64,000 nt of DNA. Origin: Bacillus sp. Cs-700 (GTDB taxonomy: Bacteria > Bacillota > Bacilli > Bacillales > Guptibacillaceae). The stretch is taken from NCBI RefSeq assembly GCF_011082085.1, contig NZ_CP041063.1:868001-932000 (forward strand), in the 5' to 3' direction. Positions 8,791 through 18,295 of the stretch are shown here, piece by piece; positions within the stretch are counted from its first letter, which is position 1; every line of letters begins with the position of its first letter. The notes beneath the pieces are model-generated. The model made no database searches. It was not told the origin of the DNA and saw only the letters and a list, made by a program, of their open reading frames with translations. Both the position numbers and the translations under genes were made by a program.

Positions 8791-9846
8791 TTATAGTTCT
8801 TTAGGATTTAATTCAAAACGATCAGCAAGTAGTGAAGTAAGATCTTCTGTTTCATGAGTTCGGAGTCGTCCCATTAATTGATCTACGCCATCTTTGGGAT
8901 CTTTGTTATTGAATAGCACCTCAAATAAAACGGATGTAATTGGCATTTCCACGTTCTGTTTTTGCGCAAGGTAATATGCCGCTTTCGTCGTCCGAACACC
9001 TTCTACGACCATTCCCATATTTTCGAGAACTTCATCAAGGTTATTCCCTTTACCTAACAGATTACCAGCTCGCCAGTTACGGCTATGTACACTTGTACAC
9101 GTTACGACAAGGTCTCCTATACCTGTTAAACCCATAAAAGTAAGCGGGTTTGCCCCCATCGCAGCCCCAAGGCGAGCAATTTCAGCTAAGCCTCTTGTAA
9201 TAAGGGCAGCTTTTGCATTGTCGCCATATCCAAGTCCGTCAGACAAACCAGCACCAAGTGCAATGATATTTTTTAAAGCTCCTCCCAGTTCAACGCCAAT
9301 TATGTCATGATTGGTATAAACTCGAAAATTCGAATTAATAAAAAGATCCTGGACATATTCTGCTTGAGCCATGGATTTAGAAGAAGATGTAACAGTTGTT
9401 GGGTGACGAAGGCTTACTTCTTCCGCATGACTAGGTCCTGATAAAACAACAACTGATTTTCTTAGGTTTTCCGGAATCTCCTCTTCAATTACTTCAGAAA
9501 TTCGCTTGGACGTCTCAGGTTCAATTCCTTTACTTGCGTGAATGAACGTTACGGGTGTTGATAAGTATGTCTTAATTTCAGGAAGAACTTCTCGAAGCGC
9601 TTTCGTTGGTGTAACAAGCAAAATAGCTTCAGCACCTTTAACACTTTCTTCAAGTGAACTTGTCGCTTTAATCCCTTCAGGAAGGCTAATACCGGGAAGA
9701 TATTTATCATTCGTGTGGTTCTCATTTACTTCCTTTGCAAGATCTGATCTTCTTGCCCATAATGATACATCATGTTGGTTATCTGCTAGTACAATCGCAA
9801 GAGCTGTTCCCCAGCTTCCTGCACCTACCACTGAAATTTTCGCCAT
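8791..9846 (-). CDS. gpsA: NAD(P)H-dependent glycerol-3-phosphate dehydrogenase
   Basis: Reduces dihydroxyacetone phosphate to sn-glycerol 3-phosphate for phospholipid synthesis. The Rossmann motif [10 protein letters not shown] is at residues 7-16 and the catalytic Lys is in [13 protein letters not shown] near 190. The length of 351 aa is normal. The start follows AAGGAGGAAGTTCA. It lies 12 bp after plsY on the same strand, so the acceptor and the first acyltransferase of lipid synthesis are made together. Confidence 0.97.
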   Translation of the reverse strand: MAKISVVGAGSWGTALAIVLADNQHDVSLWARRSDLAKEVNENHTNDKYLPGISLPEGIKATSSLEESVKGAEAILLVTPTKALREVLPEIKTYLSTPVTFIHASKGIEPETSKRISEVIEEEIPENLRKSVVVLSGPSHAEEVSLRHPTTVTSSSKSMAQAEYVQDLFINSNFRVYTNHDIIGVELGGALKNIIALGAGLSDGLGYGDNAKAALITRGLAEIARLGAAMGANPLTFMGLTGIGDLVVTCTSVHSRNWRAGNLLGKGNNLDEVLENMGMVVEGVRTTKAAYYLAQKQNVEMPITSVLFEVLFNNKDPKDGVDQLMGRLRTHETEDLTSLLADRFELNPKEL

Positions 9847-9858
9847 TGAACTTCCTCC

Positions 9859-10458
9859 TTACTGCTCGACCTTTTGACCGAGCTTGCTTTCAGTACCAGT
9901 GAACAACCGTTTCACATTTGTACGATGTCGCCAAACTGAAAGAATCGCCAGAATCGTCCCTAACAAAATATAAGATGCTGGGTTTCCTCCAAGCAAGAAT
10001 ATAAATGCAGGTGTTAGCACAACAAAAATCAGGGAACCAAGTGAAACAAATCGCGTAATCACAATCGCAAAGATAGCTATAATCCCAGCATAAAGTGCTG
10101 GTAAGAACGCGATTGTAGCAAAAACTCCAATCGTTGTTGCCACACCTTTTCCGCCTCGAAACCCAAAAAATATCGGCCAGTTATGACCTAAAATCGCACA
10201 TATTCCTGCAAGGAAAGGAACGATTGGTTCACTAGAGAACCAATACCCTAACCATACAGCAAGTATGCCTTTAATCACATCAAGAGCGAGGACAGTAATC
10301 GCAGGACCTGTCCCCAGTACTCGAAGTGTATTTGTCGCTCCTGCATTGCCGCTCCCGTGATCTCTTATATCGATCTTCTTCACGAATTTTGCAATCAAAT
10401 AACTAAAACTAATTGAACCGAGCAAGTACGCAGCAATGCAAATCAGGATCGCGATCAT
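9859..10458 (-). CDS. plsY: acyl-phosphate:glycerol-3-phosphate acyltransferase
   Basis: Integral membrane enzyme that acylates glycerol 3-phosphate with acyl phosphate from PlsX. Several hydrophobic helices alternate with conserved loops: GSGNAGATNTLRVLG (near 36-50), HNWPIFFGFRGGKGVAT (near 100-116) and WRHRTNVKRLF near the C-terminus, all characteristic of PlsY. 199 aa. It precedes gpsA in the same operon. Confidence 0.96.
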   Translation of the reverse strand: MIAILICIAAYLLGSISFSYLIAKFVKKIDIRDHGSGNAGATNTLRVLGTGPAITVLALDVIKGILAVWLGYWFSSEPIVPFLAGICAILGHNWPIFFGFRGGKGVATTIGVFATIAFLPALYAGIIAIFAIVITRFVSLGSLIFVVLTPAFIFLLGGNPASYILLGTILAILSVWRHRTNVKRLFTGTESKLGQKVEQ

Positions 10459-10508
10459 CTCATTTCCCCCTTTTAGTTAGCAAGGTCCCCCGAACGAAAC
10501 AAGGTTAA

Positions 10509-11822
10509 TTATTCGCTTTTTCTTCGAGCAAGAATACGTAATGGCGTGCCCTTAAAGCCAAACGTCTCACGTATACGGTTCTCTAAGAAGCGTTTGTAAG
10601 AGAAGTGAAGCAATTCTGGGTCATTAACAAATAAAACGATAGTAGGCGGCTTTACAGCCACTTGCGTCGCATAGTTAATTTTCAGTCGTTTCCCATTATC
10701 TGTCGGTGTTGGGTTCATCGCAACTGAATCCATAATTAATTCATTCAATACATTTGTTTTCACACGTAATGCATGGTTCTCGGCTACTGTGTTCACAACA
10801 GGTAGTAACGTGTGAAGACGCTGTTTCGTTTTCGCAGATAAGAACACAATCGGTGCATAGCTAAGGAACAAGAAATGATCGCGAATTTTTTGTTCGAATT
10901 CACGCATTGTCTTATCATCTTTTTCAACAGCATCCCATTTGTTTACAACGATCACTACGGCTTTACCAGCTTCATGAGCATAACCCGCTACTTTCTTATC
11001 CTGCTCGATAATCCCTTCTTCTCCATCAATAACGACTAAAACAACGTCTGAACGTTCAATCCCACGCATGGCTCGAAGAACGCTGTACTTCTCAGTCGTC
11101 TCATAAATCTTTCCTCGTTTTCTCATTCCTGCCGTATCAATAATGACATAGTCTTGACCATCGCGCGTAAACATCGAATCAATGGCGTCACGCGTAGTTC
11201 CAGCTATATCACTTACTATCACACGTTCTTCCCCAAGGATTGTATTAACAAGTGAGGATTTTCCCACGTTTGGACGGCCGATCAATGAGAACTTAATGGT
11301 TCCTTCATCATATTCTTCCTCATGTTCTTCAGGGAAAGACTTAAACACTTCATCTAGAAGATCACCTAATCCCAGACCATGAGAACCTGAAATACCGAAT
11401 GGAGTACCAAATCCTAGAGCATAGAAATCATAAATAAGCGTTTGCTGTTCAGGGTTATCTACTTTATTTACAGCTAATACAACTGGTTTATTGGAACGAT
11501 AAAGAATTTTTGCAACCTCTTCATCGGCATTTGAGATCCCATCTCGTCCATTTACCATAAATATAATAACGTCAGCTTCGTCAATGGCTATTTCTGCCTG
11601 GTAACGAATTTGCGAAAGAAACGGCTCGTCACCGATTTCAATACCACCTGTATCGATGATATTAAATTCACGATTTAACCATTCTCCTGTACTATAAATT
11701 CGATCTCTTGTTACTCCTGGAGTATCTTCTACAATCGATACTCTTTCTCCTACTATACGATTAAAAATGGTCGATTTCCCAACATTTGGTCGACCTACTA
11801 TTGCGACAACTGGTTTTGTCAT
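10509..11822 (-). CDS. der: ribosome-associated GTPase Der (EngA)
   Basis: Essential double GTPase that assists 50S subunit assembly. Two consecutive G domains are visible: GRPNVGKST near residue 10 with DTPG and NKVD, and GRPNVGKSS near 180 with DTAGM and NKWD. A KH-like C-terminal domain follows. I place the start at ATG ([10 protein letters not shown]), 437 aa, matching the family; a GTG three codons upstream is too close to the AAGGG ribosome binding site. Confidence 0.97.
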   Translation of the reverse strand: MTKPVVAIVGRPNVGKSTIFNRIVGERVSIVEDTPGVTRDRIYSTGEWLNREFNIIDTGGIEIGDEPFLSQIRYQAEIAIDEADVIIFMVNGRDGISNADEEVAKILYRSNKPVVLAVNKVDNPEQQTLIYDFYALGFGTPFGISGSHGLGLGDLLDEVFKSFPEEHEEEYDEGTIKFSLIGRPNVGKSSLVNTILGEERVIVSDIAGTTRDAIDSMFTRDGQDYVIIDTAGMRKRGKIYETTEKYSVLRAMRGIERSDVVLVVIDGEEGIIEQDKKVAGYAHEAGKAVVIVVNKWDAVEKDDKTMREFEQKIRDHFLFLSYAPIVFLSAKTKQRLHTLLPVVNTVAENHALRVKTNVLNELIMDSVAMNPTPTDNGKRLKINYATQVAVKPPTIVLFVNDPELLHFSYKRFLENRIRETFGFKGTPLRILARRKSE

Positions 11823-11900
11823 TTTATGCACGCCCTTTCTAAAAGACTATCTAAGCTTGAAACCAGAAAGTCGTGGACAAACTTTCCAGGAGTTCATGAT

Positions 11901-11924
11901 AAAAACCCTCCTCTATAAGAAGGG
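11901..11924 (-). terminator. terminator of the yphA-yphB-ypzH operon
   Basis: Minus-strand stem CCCTTCTT / GAGGAGGG (G-U pairs included) with a 3-nt loop, followed by TTTTTAT, between ypzH and der. Confidence 0.6.
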
Positions 11925-12018
11925 CGTAGTCTTCGATAGCTTTTATATCTTATCAAAAAAGCAACCATTGAACAACAGACGATCAAATGATTCTTCTTTC
12001 AATCCCTCCTAAACTTTG

Positions 12019-12204
12019 CTAATGCTTTACAATTATATACACGCCATTACTTAACTTGTGCGCAATTCCATCTAGGATGGCTTCAAGATCAGCTGCAACT
12101 CCATCCATTTCTTCTTCAGAGTCACAAACAAAAATATTAGCTCCAACAGGGGCTTTTGCTACTGATCGCGTAACAGTTGCCAGTATTGCTTTTTCTATTT
12201 TCAA
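12019..12204 (-). CDS. ypzH: small YIEGIA-partner protein (YpzH-like, 'capping complex' subunit)
   Basis: 61 residues beginning MKIEKAILATVTRSVAKAPVGANIFVC, with an acidic middle (CDSEEEMDG). By size and position it corresponds to the small protein that accompanies the YIEGIA membrane protein in Bacillales. Its start overlaps the stop of the YIEGIA gene by 4 bp, so the two are probably translationally coupled and made in fixed ratio. No enzymatic motif is seen; function is inferred from the pairing only. Confidence 0.72.
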   Translation of the reverse strand: MKIEKAILATVTRSVAKAPVGANIFVCDSEEEMDGVAADLEAILDGIAHKLSNGVYIIVKH

Positions 12205-13091
12205 GACTCGTCACTCCCCTTTTCCTTCGTTTCCGTAGGCATACGTATGGCGTTTTCGAGCGTCGGAACTTGTGAAATGACTTTCATAGCAAGATCAACA
12301 TTTTTATTTTGGGGTAGAATGAAAACTCCAATACGTCCATCATCAAGATCGCGTTTAATTAATGGCACAAGGGCTGGAGTACCAGAATCACGATAGACAC
12401 CGAGTGAAATGGCAAGGTCATGTAGAATCGCTTGTCTTTGACCAAGATTACCAATTGTCATACGCGCATCAAAATTTTTCGGTGAAATTGTAAAACCAAT
12501 CCCATGTTGTAAAATCTCTTGCTGCCTTGCTGGAATCCCAATATTCATAATGTAAATGTTATCAACATAAAGGCCCGCCCCATCAAATGTCACTTCTTTT
12601 TGTTCAATGTTCGCAATCTTCCCTAACTTACTACCAGTCATGTACTTTCTTGCTACTAAAAACGCAAGAAATGCTGCGACTAATCCTGCCCATAAATTTA
12701 TAGCTAAATAGGCAAATGATGTGACAAATGAAATAAAGATAACTAAGTAGTTTCTACCTTCAAACGTAACGGCTATTCCCTCAATGTACGAAGCCCCTCT
12801 CGGAACGAGTTCGAGCGAATCCATTTCAGTTAGGGTTTTTCTTTCCATATTGCGCACTTCTCTAAATTGCGAAGCTGCAAGCGTTAAAAAGGTAACGGCT
12901 GTAAATTCTTGTTCCATAATGGAAGGAACGACGAGTGAGCCAAGTGATGCGGCAATAAATCCAAGAGCAAGGTGGATAATCATCCCATGTGGGTATGTAG
13001 GGTATTGGCGGTAATCAGTCCTGAACATATAAATTCTCGCAAGTGTACCTGCGATCACCCCAAACAAAATTGAAATTGTATACTCATTCAT
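12201..13091 (-). CDS. yphB: YIEGIA-family membrane protein (YphB-like)
   Basis: 296 aa. The N-terminal half has several hydrophobic helices (about 5-22, 38-58, 62-76, 112-128, 130-146). The family signature YIEGIA sits at residues 102-107 in a loop between membrane segments. The C-terminal ~150 residues are soluble. This matches the conserved sporulation-associated family represented by B. subtilis YphB. It overlaps yphA by 4 bp upstream and ypzH by 4 bp downstream, so the three form a tight unit. Biochemical role not established from sequence. Confidence 0.82.
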   Translation of the reverse strand: MNEYTISILFGVIAGTLARIYMFRTDYRQYPTYPHGMIIHLALGFIAASLGSLVVPSIMEQEFTAVTFLTLAASQFREVRNMERKTLTEMDSLELVPRGASYIEGIAVTFEGRNYLVIFISFVTSFAYLAINLWAGLVAAFLAFLVARKYMTGSKLGKIANIEQKEVTFDGAGLYVDNIYIMNIGIPARQQEILQHGIGFTISPKNFDARMTIGNLGQRQAILHDLAISLGVYRDSGTPALVPLIKRDLDDGRIGVFILPQNKNVDLAMKVISQVPTLENAIRMPTETKEKGSDES

Positions 13092-13690
13092 GAATATCCC
13101 CGTCTTTCTTGATGTTTTTTCAAGAGTTTTTCAAGATGAAGCGTTACTTTTACAAATCCCGACCATGCAGCTGTGCTCATTACTGAAATAGCCAGTATGT
13201 CCAGTGAGGCTAACTCTCCAATAACTCGTACAAACCCCATCCCATTAAATATCATTCCTAAAATCATTTCACCGTGGACGATACTAAGAATTAGAAAAGA
13301 GCAGCGTTCAAACGTACCGTTAATCGTTAAATGAATGATGACAAGAAGAATTGCTGAGATCGACCATCTTGTATACAAAAAAGTAAATACCGGATCATAA
13401 ATTGCAAACAGCTGAATCGCTGTAAATGCTGCTGTTAACATGATCAAAATAATCATTGCGTATACCGTGTTAACACGATATTTCATTAAAAGGAAATACC
13501 CAATCCCCAGTAAAAGTAGCCATAAAGCTGATACCGTAACATTGAAAGTTTCTACCGTTGTATGAATTAAGCATATCGCTAGCAAAAAAACAAATGCTAA
13601 CAGCGTTCGATTAAAGGAGGCTTTTTGAAAAAAAACAGCAATAACCAGTCCCATCCACGCGAACCAAACGAATATAATCCCATCCACCAT
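13088..13690 (-). CDS. yphA: YphA-like multi-spanning membrane protein
   Basis: 200 aa, mostly hydrophobic, with six or more predicted membrane helices and no soluble domain. Its position directly upstream of the YIEGIA gene with a 4-bp overlap, and its size, match B. subtilis yphA. It may form a membrane complex with the next two products; that is inferred from gene coupling. The short basic C-terminus (LEKLLKKHQERRGYS) is probably cytoplasmic. Confidence 0.78.
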   Translation of the reverse strand: MVDGIIFVWFAWMGLVIAVFFQKASFNRTLLAFVFLLAICLIHTTVETFNVTVSALWLLLLGIGYFLLMKYRVNTVYAMIILIMLTAAFTAIQLFAIYDPVFTFLYTRWSISAILLVIIHLTINGTFERCSFLILSIVHGEMILGMIFNGMGFVRVIGELASLDILAISVMSTAAWSGFVKVTLHLEKLLKKHQERRGYS

Positions 13691-13810
13691 TTCTCCTCCT
13701 CTCAGTATGATCAGTATGGGATGTTTTCATAATAGATAGACTTAAAAATGCATAACTTCTAAACCTTTTTTTCATTATAAGAAGAGGTTCGTTTGAAAGG
13801 AGGGTGAAAA

Positions 13811-13951
13811 ATGGGGAAAGATCGACAGGAAAAAAAGTTAAAAAACTCAAAACGAGTTGAGTCAGACCGTGATCAATCTCTTGAACATCAAGGAGCAGCC
13901 ATGTTAGAAGGAGCTTCTGAAGCTAGAAAGCGAAATGGTCAGAAGGGATAA
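13811..13951 (+). CDS. ypzI: YpzI-like 46-aa protein
   Basis: A short plus-strand gene with a strong ribosome binding site (AAAGGAGGGTGAAAA then ATG). The product begins MGKDRQEKKLKNSKRVESD, is highly charged and hydrophilic, and closely resembles the small YpzI protein found at the same place (between yphA and ypfD) in B. subtilis. Function unknown. A CATAATA hexamer-like element at 13728-13734 resembles a sigma-G -10 box but lacks a good -35. It ends 19 bp before a strong bidirectional terminator. Confidence 0.85.
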   Translation: MGKDRQEKKLKNSKRVESDRDQSLEHQGAAMLEGASEARKRNGQKG

Positions 13952-13970
13952 AGCTTCACATTTTGCACAC

Positions 13971-14008
13971 AAAAAAGCACTCTGCATCATAATGCAGAGT
14001 GCTTTTTT
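13971..14008. terminator. bidirectional terminator between ypzI and ypfD
   Basis: Long stem AAAAAAGCACTCTGCAT / ATGCAGAGTGCTTTTTT with a 4-nt loop; A and T runs form part of the stem, serving both converging genes. Confidence 0.92.
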
Positions 14009-14015
14009 AATTTCA

Positions 14016-15161
14016 TTATTTATATTTCTTTAGCTGATCACCGATCATATCTCCAAGAGAAAATGGAGCGTTTCCATCACTCTCTTTTTGATATTCTTCA
14101 ACTTCGCTTGATACTTGTTCTGTCTCTAGAACTTTTATACTTAGTGAAATTCGCTTTTCATCGAGATTCACATCGAGCACTTTCACTCGTACTGTTTCCC
14201 CCTCCGAAAGGACTTCCTGAGGCGTACCAATATGTTTGTTCGAGATTTCTGAAATGTGAACAAGTCCTTCAACGCCAGGAGCTACTTCAACAAATGCACC
14301 AAAGCTAACTAGACGTTTTACAGTACCTTCAATTTCATCTCCAGTACTAAGCTTGCCCTTCACTTCTTCCCACGGTCCTGGGAGTGTTTCTTTAATGGAT
14401 AGTGAAATTCTTTCGTTGTCACGATCAACAGAGAGAATTTTAACATTCACTTGCTGACCTTCTGTTACAACTTCAGACGGTGTTTCCACACGATGGTGAG
14501 CCATCTGAGAGATGTGAACGAGTCCATCAACTCCACCGATATCGACAAATGCGCCAAAATCAGTTAATCGTTGAACCGTTCCCTCGACAACTTGTCCTGC
14601 TTGAAGAGATGCAAGCGTTTCTTGTTTTTTATGATCCGCTTCTTGTTCAAGAACCGCGCGATGGGATAGAATCACCTTCGCTTTCTCTGGATCAAACTCA
14701 ACAATTTTCACACTCAGGCTTTTACCTTTGTAGTCTGAGAAATCTTCAACGTAGTGTCTTTCTACAAGGGAAGCGGGAATAAATCCGCGAACACCAAGAT
14801 CAACTACAAGACCACCCTTAACCACGTCGGCAATTTCGACATCGAATGCCACAGAATTTTCATACTTGTCTTGCAGGGCATCCCATGCTTGATCAGCTTC
14901 GACTGCTTTCTTAGAAAGCACTAGTTCATCTTCAGAAACTTTGATTACTTTAACTTCTATTTCATCACCTTCTGAGAGCACGTCGCTAACCTTTTCGACG
15001 TGAAGGCTTGACAGTTCGCTGATTGGCAGCACTCCATCAACTTTAAAACCAACATCAACTGATGCGTGTTTTTCTTCGACTTTGGAGATTTTCCCAGTCA
15101 CCACAACTCCAATTTCGAATGATTTGAACTCAGTCATTTCCTGATTCATCTCTTCACCCAT
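14016..15161 (-). CDS. ypfD: S1-like RNA-binding protein YpfD
   Basis: 381 aa with four consecutive S1 domains (about 15-83, 100-167, 187-255, 272-341), visible from repeated VDVGF.VDGV, VDLGVRGF, VDIGGVDGLVH and VEVAPGVEGLVHISE segments. Similar to ribosomal protein S1 but shorter, as in other Bacillus where it is dispensable. The chosen ATG (MGEEMNQ) is 9 nt after AAGGAGG; the in-frame TTG two codons upstream is too close. It lies downstream of cmk and plsC, the order also found around rpsA in many bacteria. Confidence 0.93.
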   Translation of the reverse strand: MGEEMNQEMTEFKSFEIGVVVTGKISKVEEKHASVDVGFKVDGVLPISELSSLHVEKVSDVLSEGDEIEVKVIKVSEDELVLSKKAVEADQAWDALQDKYENSVAFDVEIADVVKGGLVVDLGVRGFIPASLVERHYVEDFSDYKGKSLSVKIVEFDPEKAKVILSHRAVLEQEADHKKQETLASLQAGQVVEGTVQRLTDFGAFVDIGGVDGLVHISQMAHHRVETPSEVVTEGQQVNVKILSVDRDNERISLSIKETLPGPWEEVKGKLSTGDEIEGTVKRLVSFGAFVEVAPGVEGLVHISEISNKHIGTPQEVLSEGETVRVKVLDVNLDEKRISLSIKVLETEQVSSEVEEYQKESDGNAPFSLGDMIGDQLKKYK

Positions 15162-15343
15162 TGACAAACTCCTCCTTCAATCCAAAAGAAATAAAACTTT
15201 TCGATATGATTTATAAAAGTCTTCCACTGATAGCGAAAGAAATTTATTGAAAAGTTAAGCACCCTTTCCTCTAACTTTCACTAAAAATGACGGATTTGTC
15301 AAGTATCCTGACACATTTATTTAAATTTTTTAACAATAATGAA

Positions 15344-15928
15344 TTATTTATGATGAATTTCGATCAAATCTTGGATTTCTTTCATGATTGCCTGCGTTGC
15401 TTTTTTTGCTGCACCCTGTTCTTCACGTAACGAAGAAAGGTCGACAGGTTTTCCATATACGATTTTCAAGCGACCAAATGGTTTATAAGAGCCCTGAATC
15501 GCGCAAGGGACAACTCTTACCTCAGGACGAAGTGCAAAAAAACCTGCTCCAGATAGACCCTCGCCTAGCCTTCCATCTTTGCTTCTTGTTCCTTCAGGAA
15601 ATAAACCAACAACGCTGCCATCTTTTAGAAACTTCATTCCGCTTCTAAGGGCTTGTTTATCACTCATGCCTCTTTTCACAGGAAAAGCGCCAACCTTATC
15701 AATCAACTTCCCAAGAATCGGAATAGAAAACAATTCTGATTTGGCCATGAAATGCACATCTCTCGGGAACATCGCACCTACTAATGGTGGATCAAGGTTG
15801 TTAATATGATTTGAGCAAAGGAGAATTCCATTATCTTTCGGAACGTTTTCTCTTCCTACAACTGTAACTCGATTGAATAGCTTAAAATAAACGCGAAATA
15901 AGCCCTTCCCGACACCGTATAAACTCAC
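15344..15928 (-). CDS. plsC: 1-acyl-sn-glycerol-3-phosphate acyltransferase
   Basis: Acylates lysophosphatidic acid to phosphatidic acid at the membrane. It has the acyltransferase block I SNHINNLDPP (the NHxxxxD catalytic motif), near residue 36, and block III FPEGTRSKDG near 114. 194 aa. The start is GTG, 4 bp after the cmk stop, so it is co-transcribed with cmk. Confidence 0.93.
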   Translation of the reverse strand: MSLYGVGKGLFRVYFKLFNRVTVVGRENVPKDNGILLCSNHINNLDPPLVGAMFPRDVHFMAKSELFSIPILGKLIDKVGAFPVKRGMSDKQALRSGMKFLKDGSVVGLFPEGTRSKDGRLGEGLSGAGFFALRPEVRVVPCAIQGSYKPFGRLKIVYGKPVDLSSLREEQGAAKKATQAIMKEIQDLIEIHHK

Positions 15929-15932
15929 GTCA

Positions 15933-16604
15933 TCATGCCCTTTCTTTTGCTAATTGTAAAATATGATCCACAACATCTGAAATCGACATAGTAGTCGTAT
16001 CAATTTCAACCGCATCGCTTGCTTTAACGAGAGGGGCTACTTCTCGCTCAGTATCACGCTTATCTCTTAATGCAATTTCATCTTTTATCTGATCATAATC
16101 TGCTTCGATACCATTTTCAATTAGCTCTTTGTAACGACGTGAAGCTCTTTCTTCTACTGAAGCAATTAAGAATACTTTAAGTTCTGACTTCGGAAGAACG
16201 TGTGTACCGATATCACGCCCATCCATCACAACGCCACCTCGGTCTGCGAGTAATTTTTGTCGCTTCACCATTTCTTCCCGTACTTCACTTTGTCTTGCAA
16301 CGAATGAAACATTGTTGGTGACGTGTGAAGATCGAATATCCGTTGTAACATCGGTATGGTCAACCAATACAAGTTGCTCACTTTCGCCAACTTGAAGATC
16401 AATGACCGTAGTATCTAATAAGTCTTTAAGAGCAGGGCCGTCTTCTAAATCAACTTTATTTTCAATAGCTTTAAAAGTTAATGCACGGTACATTGCACCT
16501 GTATCAATGTAAAGAAATGTTAAATGATCGGCTACTTTTCTTGCTACAGTACTTTTACCAGCTCCAGCTGGTCCATCAATTGCTATATTTATTCGTTTGT
16601 TCAT
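15933..16604 (-). CDS. cmk: cytidylate kinase
   Basis: Phosphorylates CMP and dCMP using ATP. P-loop GPAGAGKST is at residues 11-19, and DGRDIGTHVLP near 104 and RRYKELIENG near 155 are typical of the bacterial family with the long CMP-binding insert. 223 aa. The start follows TTTGGAGGCAAG. An extended inverted repeat lies ~95 bp upstream (16700-16744). Confidence 0.97.
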   Translation of the reverse strand: MNKRINIAIDGPAGAGKSTVARKVADHLTFLYIDTGAMYRALTFKAIENKVDLEDGPALKDLLDTTVIDLQVGESEQLVLVDHTDVTTDIRSSHVTNNVSFVARQSEVREEMVKRQKLLADRGGVVMDGRDIGTHVLPKSELKVFLIASVEERASRRYKELIENGIEADYDQIKDEIALRDKRDTEREVAPLVKASDAVEIDTTTMSISDVVDHILQLAKERA

Positions 16605-16662
16605 ATTCTTCTTGCCTCCAAATTCCGTTCAATCCTATTAAATCATCTAAACGACAACTTAA

Positions 16663-16700
16663 CGTACAAAAAAAGCAGGGAATCCTGCTTTCTTTGTACG
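16663..16700 (-). terminator. terminator of the sleB-ypeB-ypfB operon
   Basis: Stem CGTACAAAnAAAGCAGG / CCTGCTTTCTTTGTACG with a tiny loop; on the minus strand the 3' arm contains TTTTTTT. It ends transcription coming from ypfB before cmk. Confidence 0.85.
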
Positions 16701-16744
16701 ACCAAAATGTCATATTTATCATAACATAAGACATTTTATCGGTC
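16700..16744. repeat. hyphenated inverted repeat upstream of cmk
   Basis: GACC-AAAATGTC, 18-bp AT-rich centre, GACATTTT-ATC-GGTC. The 8-bp arms are perfect, and the outer 4-bp arms are matched with a 3-nt offset. It lies between the ypfB terminator and ypfB and could be a protein operator near the cmk promoter. Confidence 0.5.
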
Positions 16745-16750
16745 TATTCA

Positions 16751-16918
16751 CTATTGACGCTTGATCAGAGGAGGCAAATCCTTTAATACACCTTCATAAT
16801 AAATAGCTTTGCTAAGATAAATTCGAAAGTTCTCCTGAGTCAGTAACAACTGAGAGGCCATAAGAAAAATAAATTGAATGACGATCAGTTTTATTAACAT
16901 TTGTTCAAGTTTCGCCAT
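16751..16918 (-). CDS. ypfB: DUF5359-type small membrane protein (YpfB-like)
   Basis: 55 residues: MAKLEQMLIKLIVIQFIFLM followed by a short polar tail ending LKDLPPLIKRQ. One N-terminal transmembrane helix (about 8-27) is likely. Its start follows TGAGGTGAAAGA and it begins 13 bp after the ypeB stop. Size, topology and location between ypeB and cmk match B. subtilis ypfB, of unknown function. Confidence 0.75.
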   Translation of the reverse strand: MAKLEQMLIKLIVIQFIFLMASQLLLTQENFRIYLSKAIYYEGVLKDLPPLIKRQ

Positions 16919-16931
16919 TCTTTCACCTCAT

Positions 16932-18281
16932 TTAAGCCGTTTCGTAATTCATCTCAGTACCGTCCATTTTTTCAACTCTTTCTTCTCGTCCATTTTCAAC
17001 ATTAATGAAAATTCGATATGTTTCATTTTCAATCGTACCCATAAATTCATAACATAATACTTCTTCCCCAAGGTCATTTTGTATGACGCCCAACCCTTCG
17101 TCCATCACTTGCACATTCGGGTTCACTTGTTCTAATGCTTCGTTTCTTGATAATGTTGGCGTCTTGAGCTGTCTTTCATGATGATTCGTTAAATACTCTA
17201 GCGACTCGTATCCACTAATATCACCATTGTCTAACGCAACCTTAATATGAACAGCATCCGGGTAGATCGCAACATCATCTTGTTGGTACACGAATGTAAA
17301 GACGCCCATCCGATCATACTGACTACTTTCAGAAATGGTCATATTTGTAATGTCATGCTCTTTTAAGAAAGCCCTCGCTTGATCTGCGGCTTCATTCAAG
17401 CTAAGCTTTTGTTCACCGATTTCCCTATCCATTAGGATCCAGATCGGCTTTGCTCCCTTTTGAGTAACATCAAGATTGGTTGAGGACTTTTTGTCTTTGT
17501 TCTCAATTGAAAGACTATAGGCTTGATACTTTGATTCATCCCCCGTTCTGGTTATGTCTATTTTGGCTTTTGAATCAAGATCTAGAAAATCAATCACTTG
17601 TTGTTTGGCTTCTTCTTCACTAAGTTTCTTCCCTTTAATATTTTTATTTAGATTCTCTTTCTTGGTATTAAGCTGTGTCACTTCAGGTCCCCAGTTCACT
17701 TCACTATACCCTTCCACTTGCTTATCCACTGTCTTAAATCCATCTATGATTGTATTGTCTTGAGGCTGAGATTCGGAAGCTAGAGCAAGCTCTACGTCCA
17801 TCCAGCGAAGATTATGATCGATTACCATCGCTTGAACTTTTCTTAATTCATTTTTGATATCCGTGGAATGGCTGTGCAAATTCTTCAGCGTCTCATATTC
17901 TTCATCTGATAAGGGATTTTCATCGAGATCTCGAACAGCTACTCGGTAACTAAATGAGCCGATATTCGTTAAAAACTCCTCTGTCTTGTTAAAAGGCATA
18001 AGAGTTAAAGGAAGCTGTCCCACGTCATTCTGAGCTTCTGAAGTTAAGCGCCACACTTCAGCTAACGCAGGCGAAAGACTACCACGAGAGTTCATTGCTA
18101 GTGTCGATCCAATCTTCTCTTCTAGTGCATCCATGTGAAAATTCAAATCATGAAATGCTCGTTGGTAAGTATTTTCAGCATTAATAAGTACGGCATTTTT
18201 CTCCTGGTGTTCTTTGTATCCCCAATAACTTGTTCCGGCAACACCAACTGCAAGTACACCAATCAATATTGAGCGAATCAA
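16932..18281 (-). CDS. ypeB: germination protein YpeB
   Basis: 449 aa. The N-terminal hydrophobic helix (MIRSILIGVLAVGVAGTSYWG) is an uncleaved signal or anchor. A helical region follows, and the second half has PepSY-type repeats with KLSEEEAKQQVIDFL near 225 and EALEQVNPNVQV near 390. YpeB stabilises and localises the cortex-lytic enzyme SleB in dormant spores. It lies 14 bp downstream of sleB, the conserved pairing. Confidence 0.95.
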   Translation of the reverse strand: MIRSILIGVLAVGVAGTSYWGYKEHQEKNAVLINAENTYQRAFHDLNFHMDALEEKIGSTLAMNSRGSLSPALAEVWRLTSEAQNDVGQLPLTLMPFNKTEEFLTNIGSFSYRVAVRDLDENPLSDEEYETLKNLHSHSTDIKNELRKVQAMVIDHNLRWMDVELALASESQPQDNTIIDGFKTVDKQVEGYSEVNWGPEVTQLNTKKENLNKNIKGKKLSEEEAKQQVIDFLDLDSKAKIDITRTGDESKYQAYSLSIENKDKKSSTNLDVTQKGAKPIWILMDREIGEQKLSLNEAADQARAFLKEHDITNMTISESSQYDRMGVFTFVYQQDDVAIYPDAVHIKVALDNGDISGYESLEYLTNHHERQLKTPTLSRNEALEQVNPNVQVMDEGLGVIQNDLGEEVLCYEFMGTIENETYRIFINVENGREERVEKMDGTEMNYETA

Positions 18282-18295
18282 TTAAACCACCTCCA

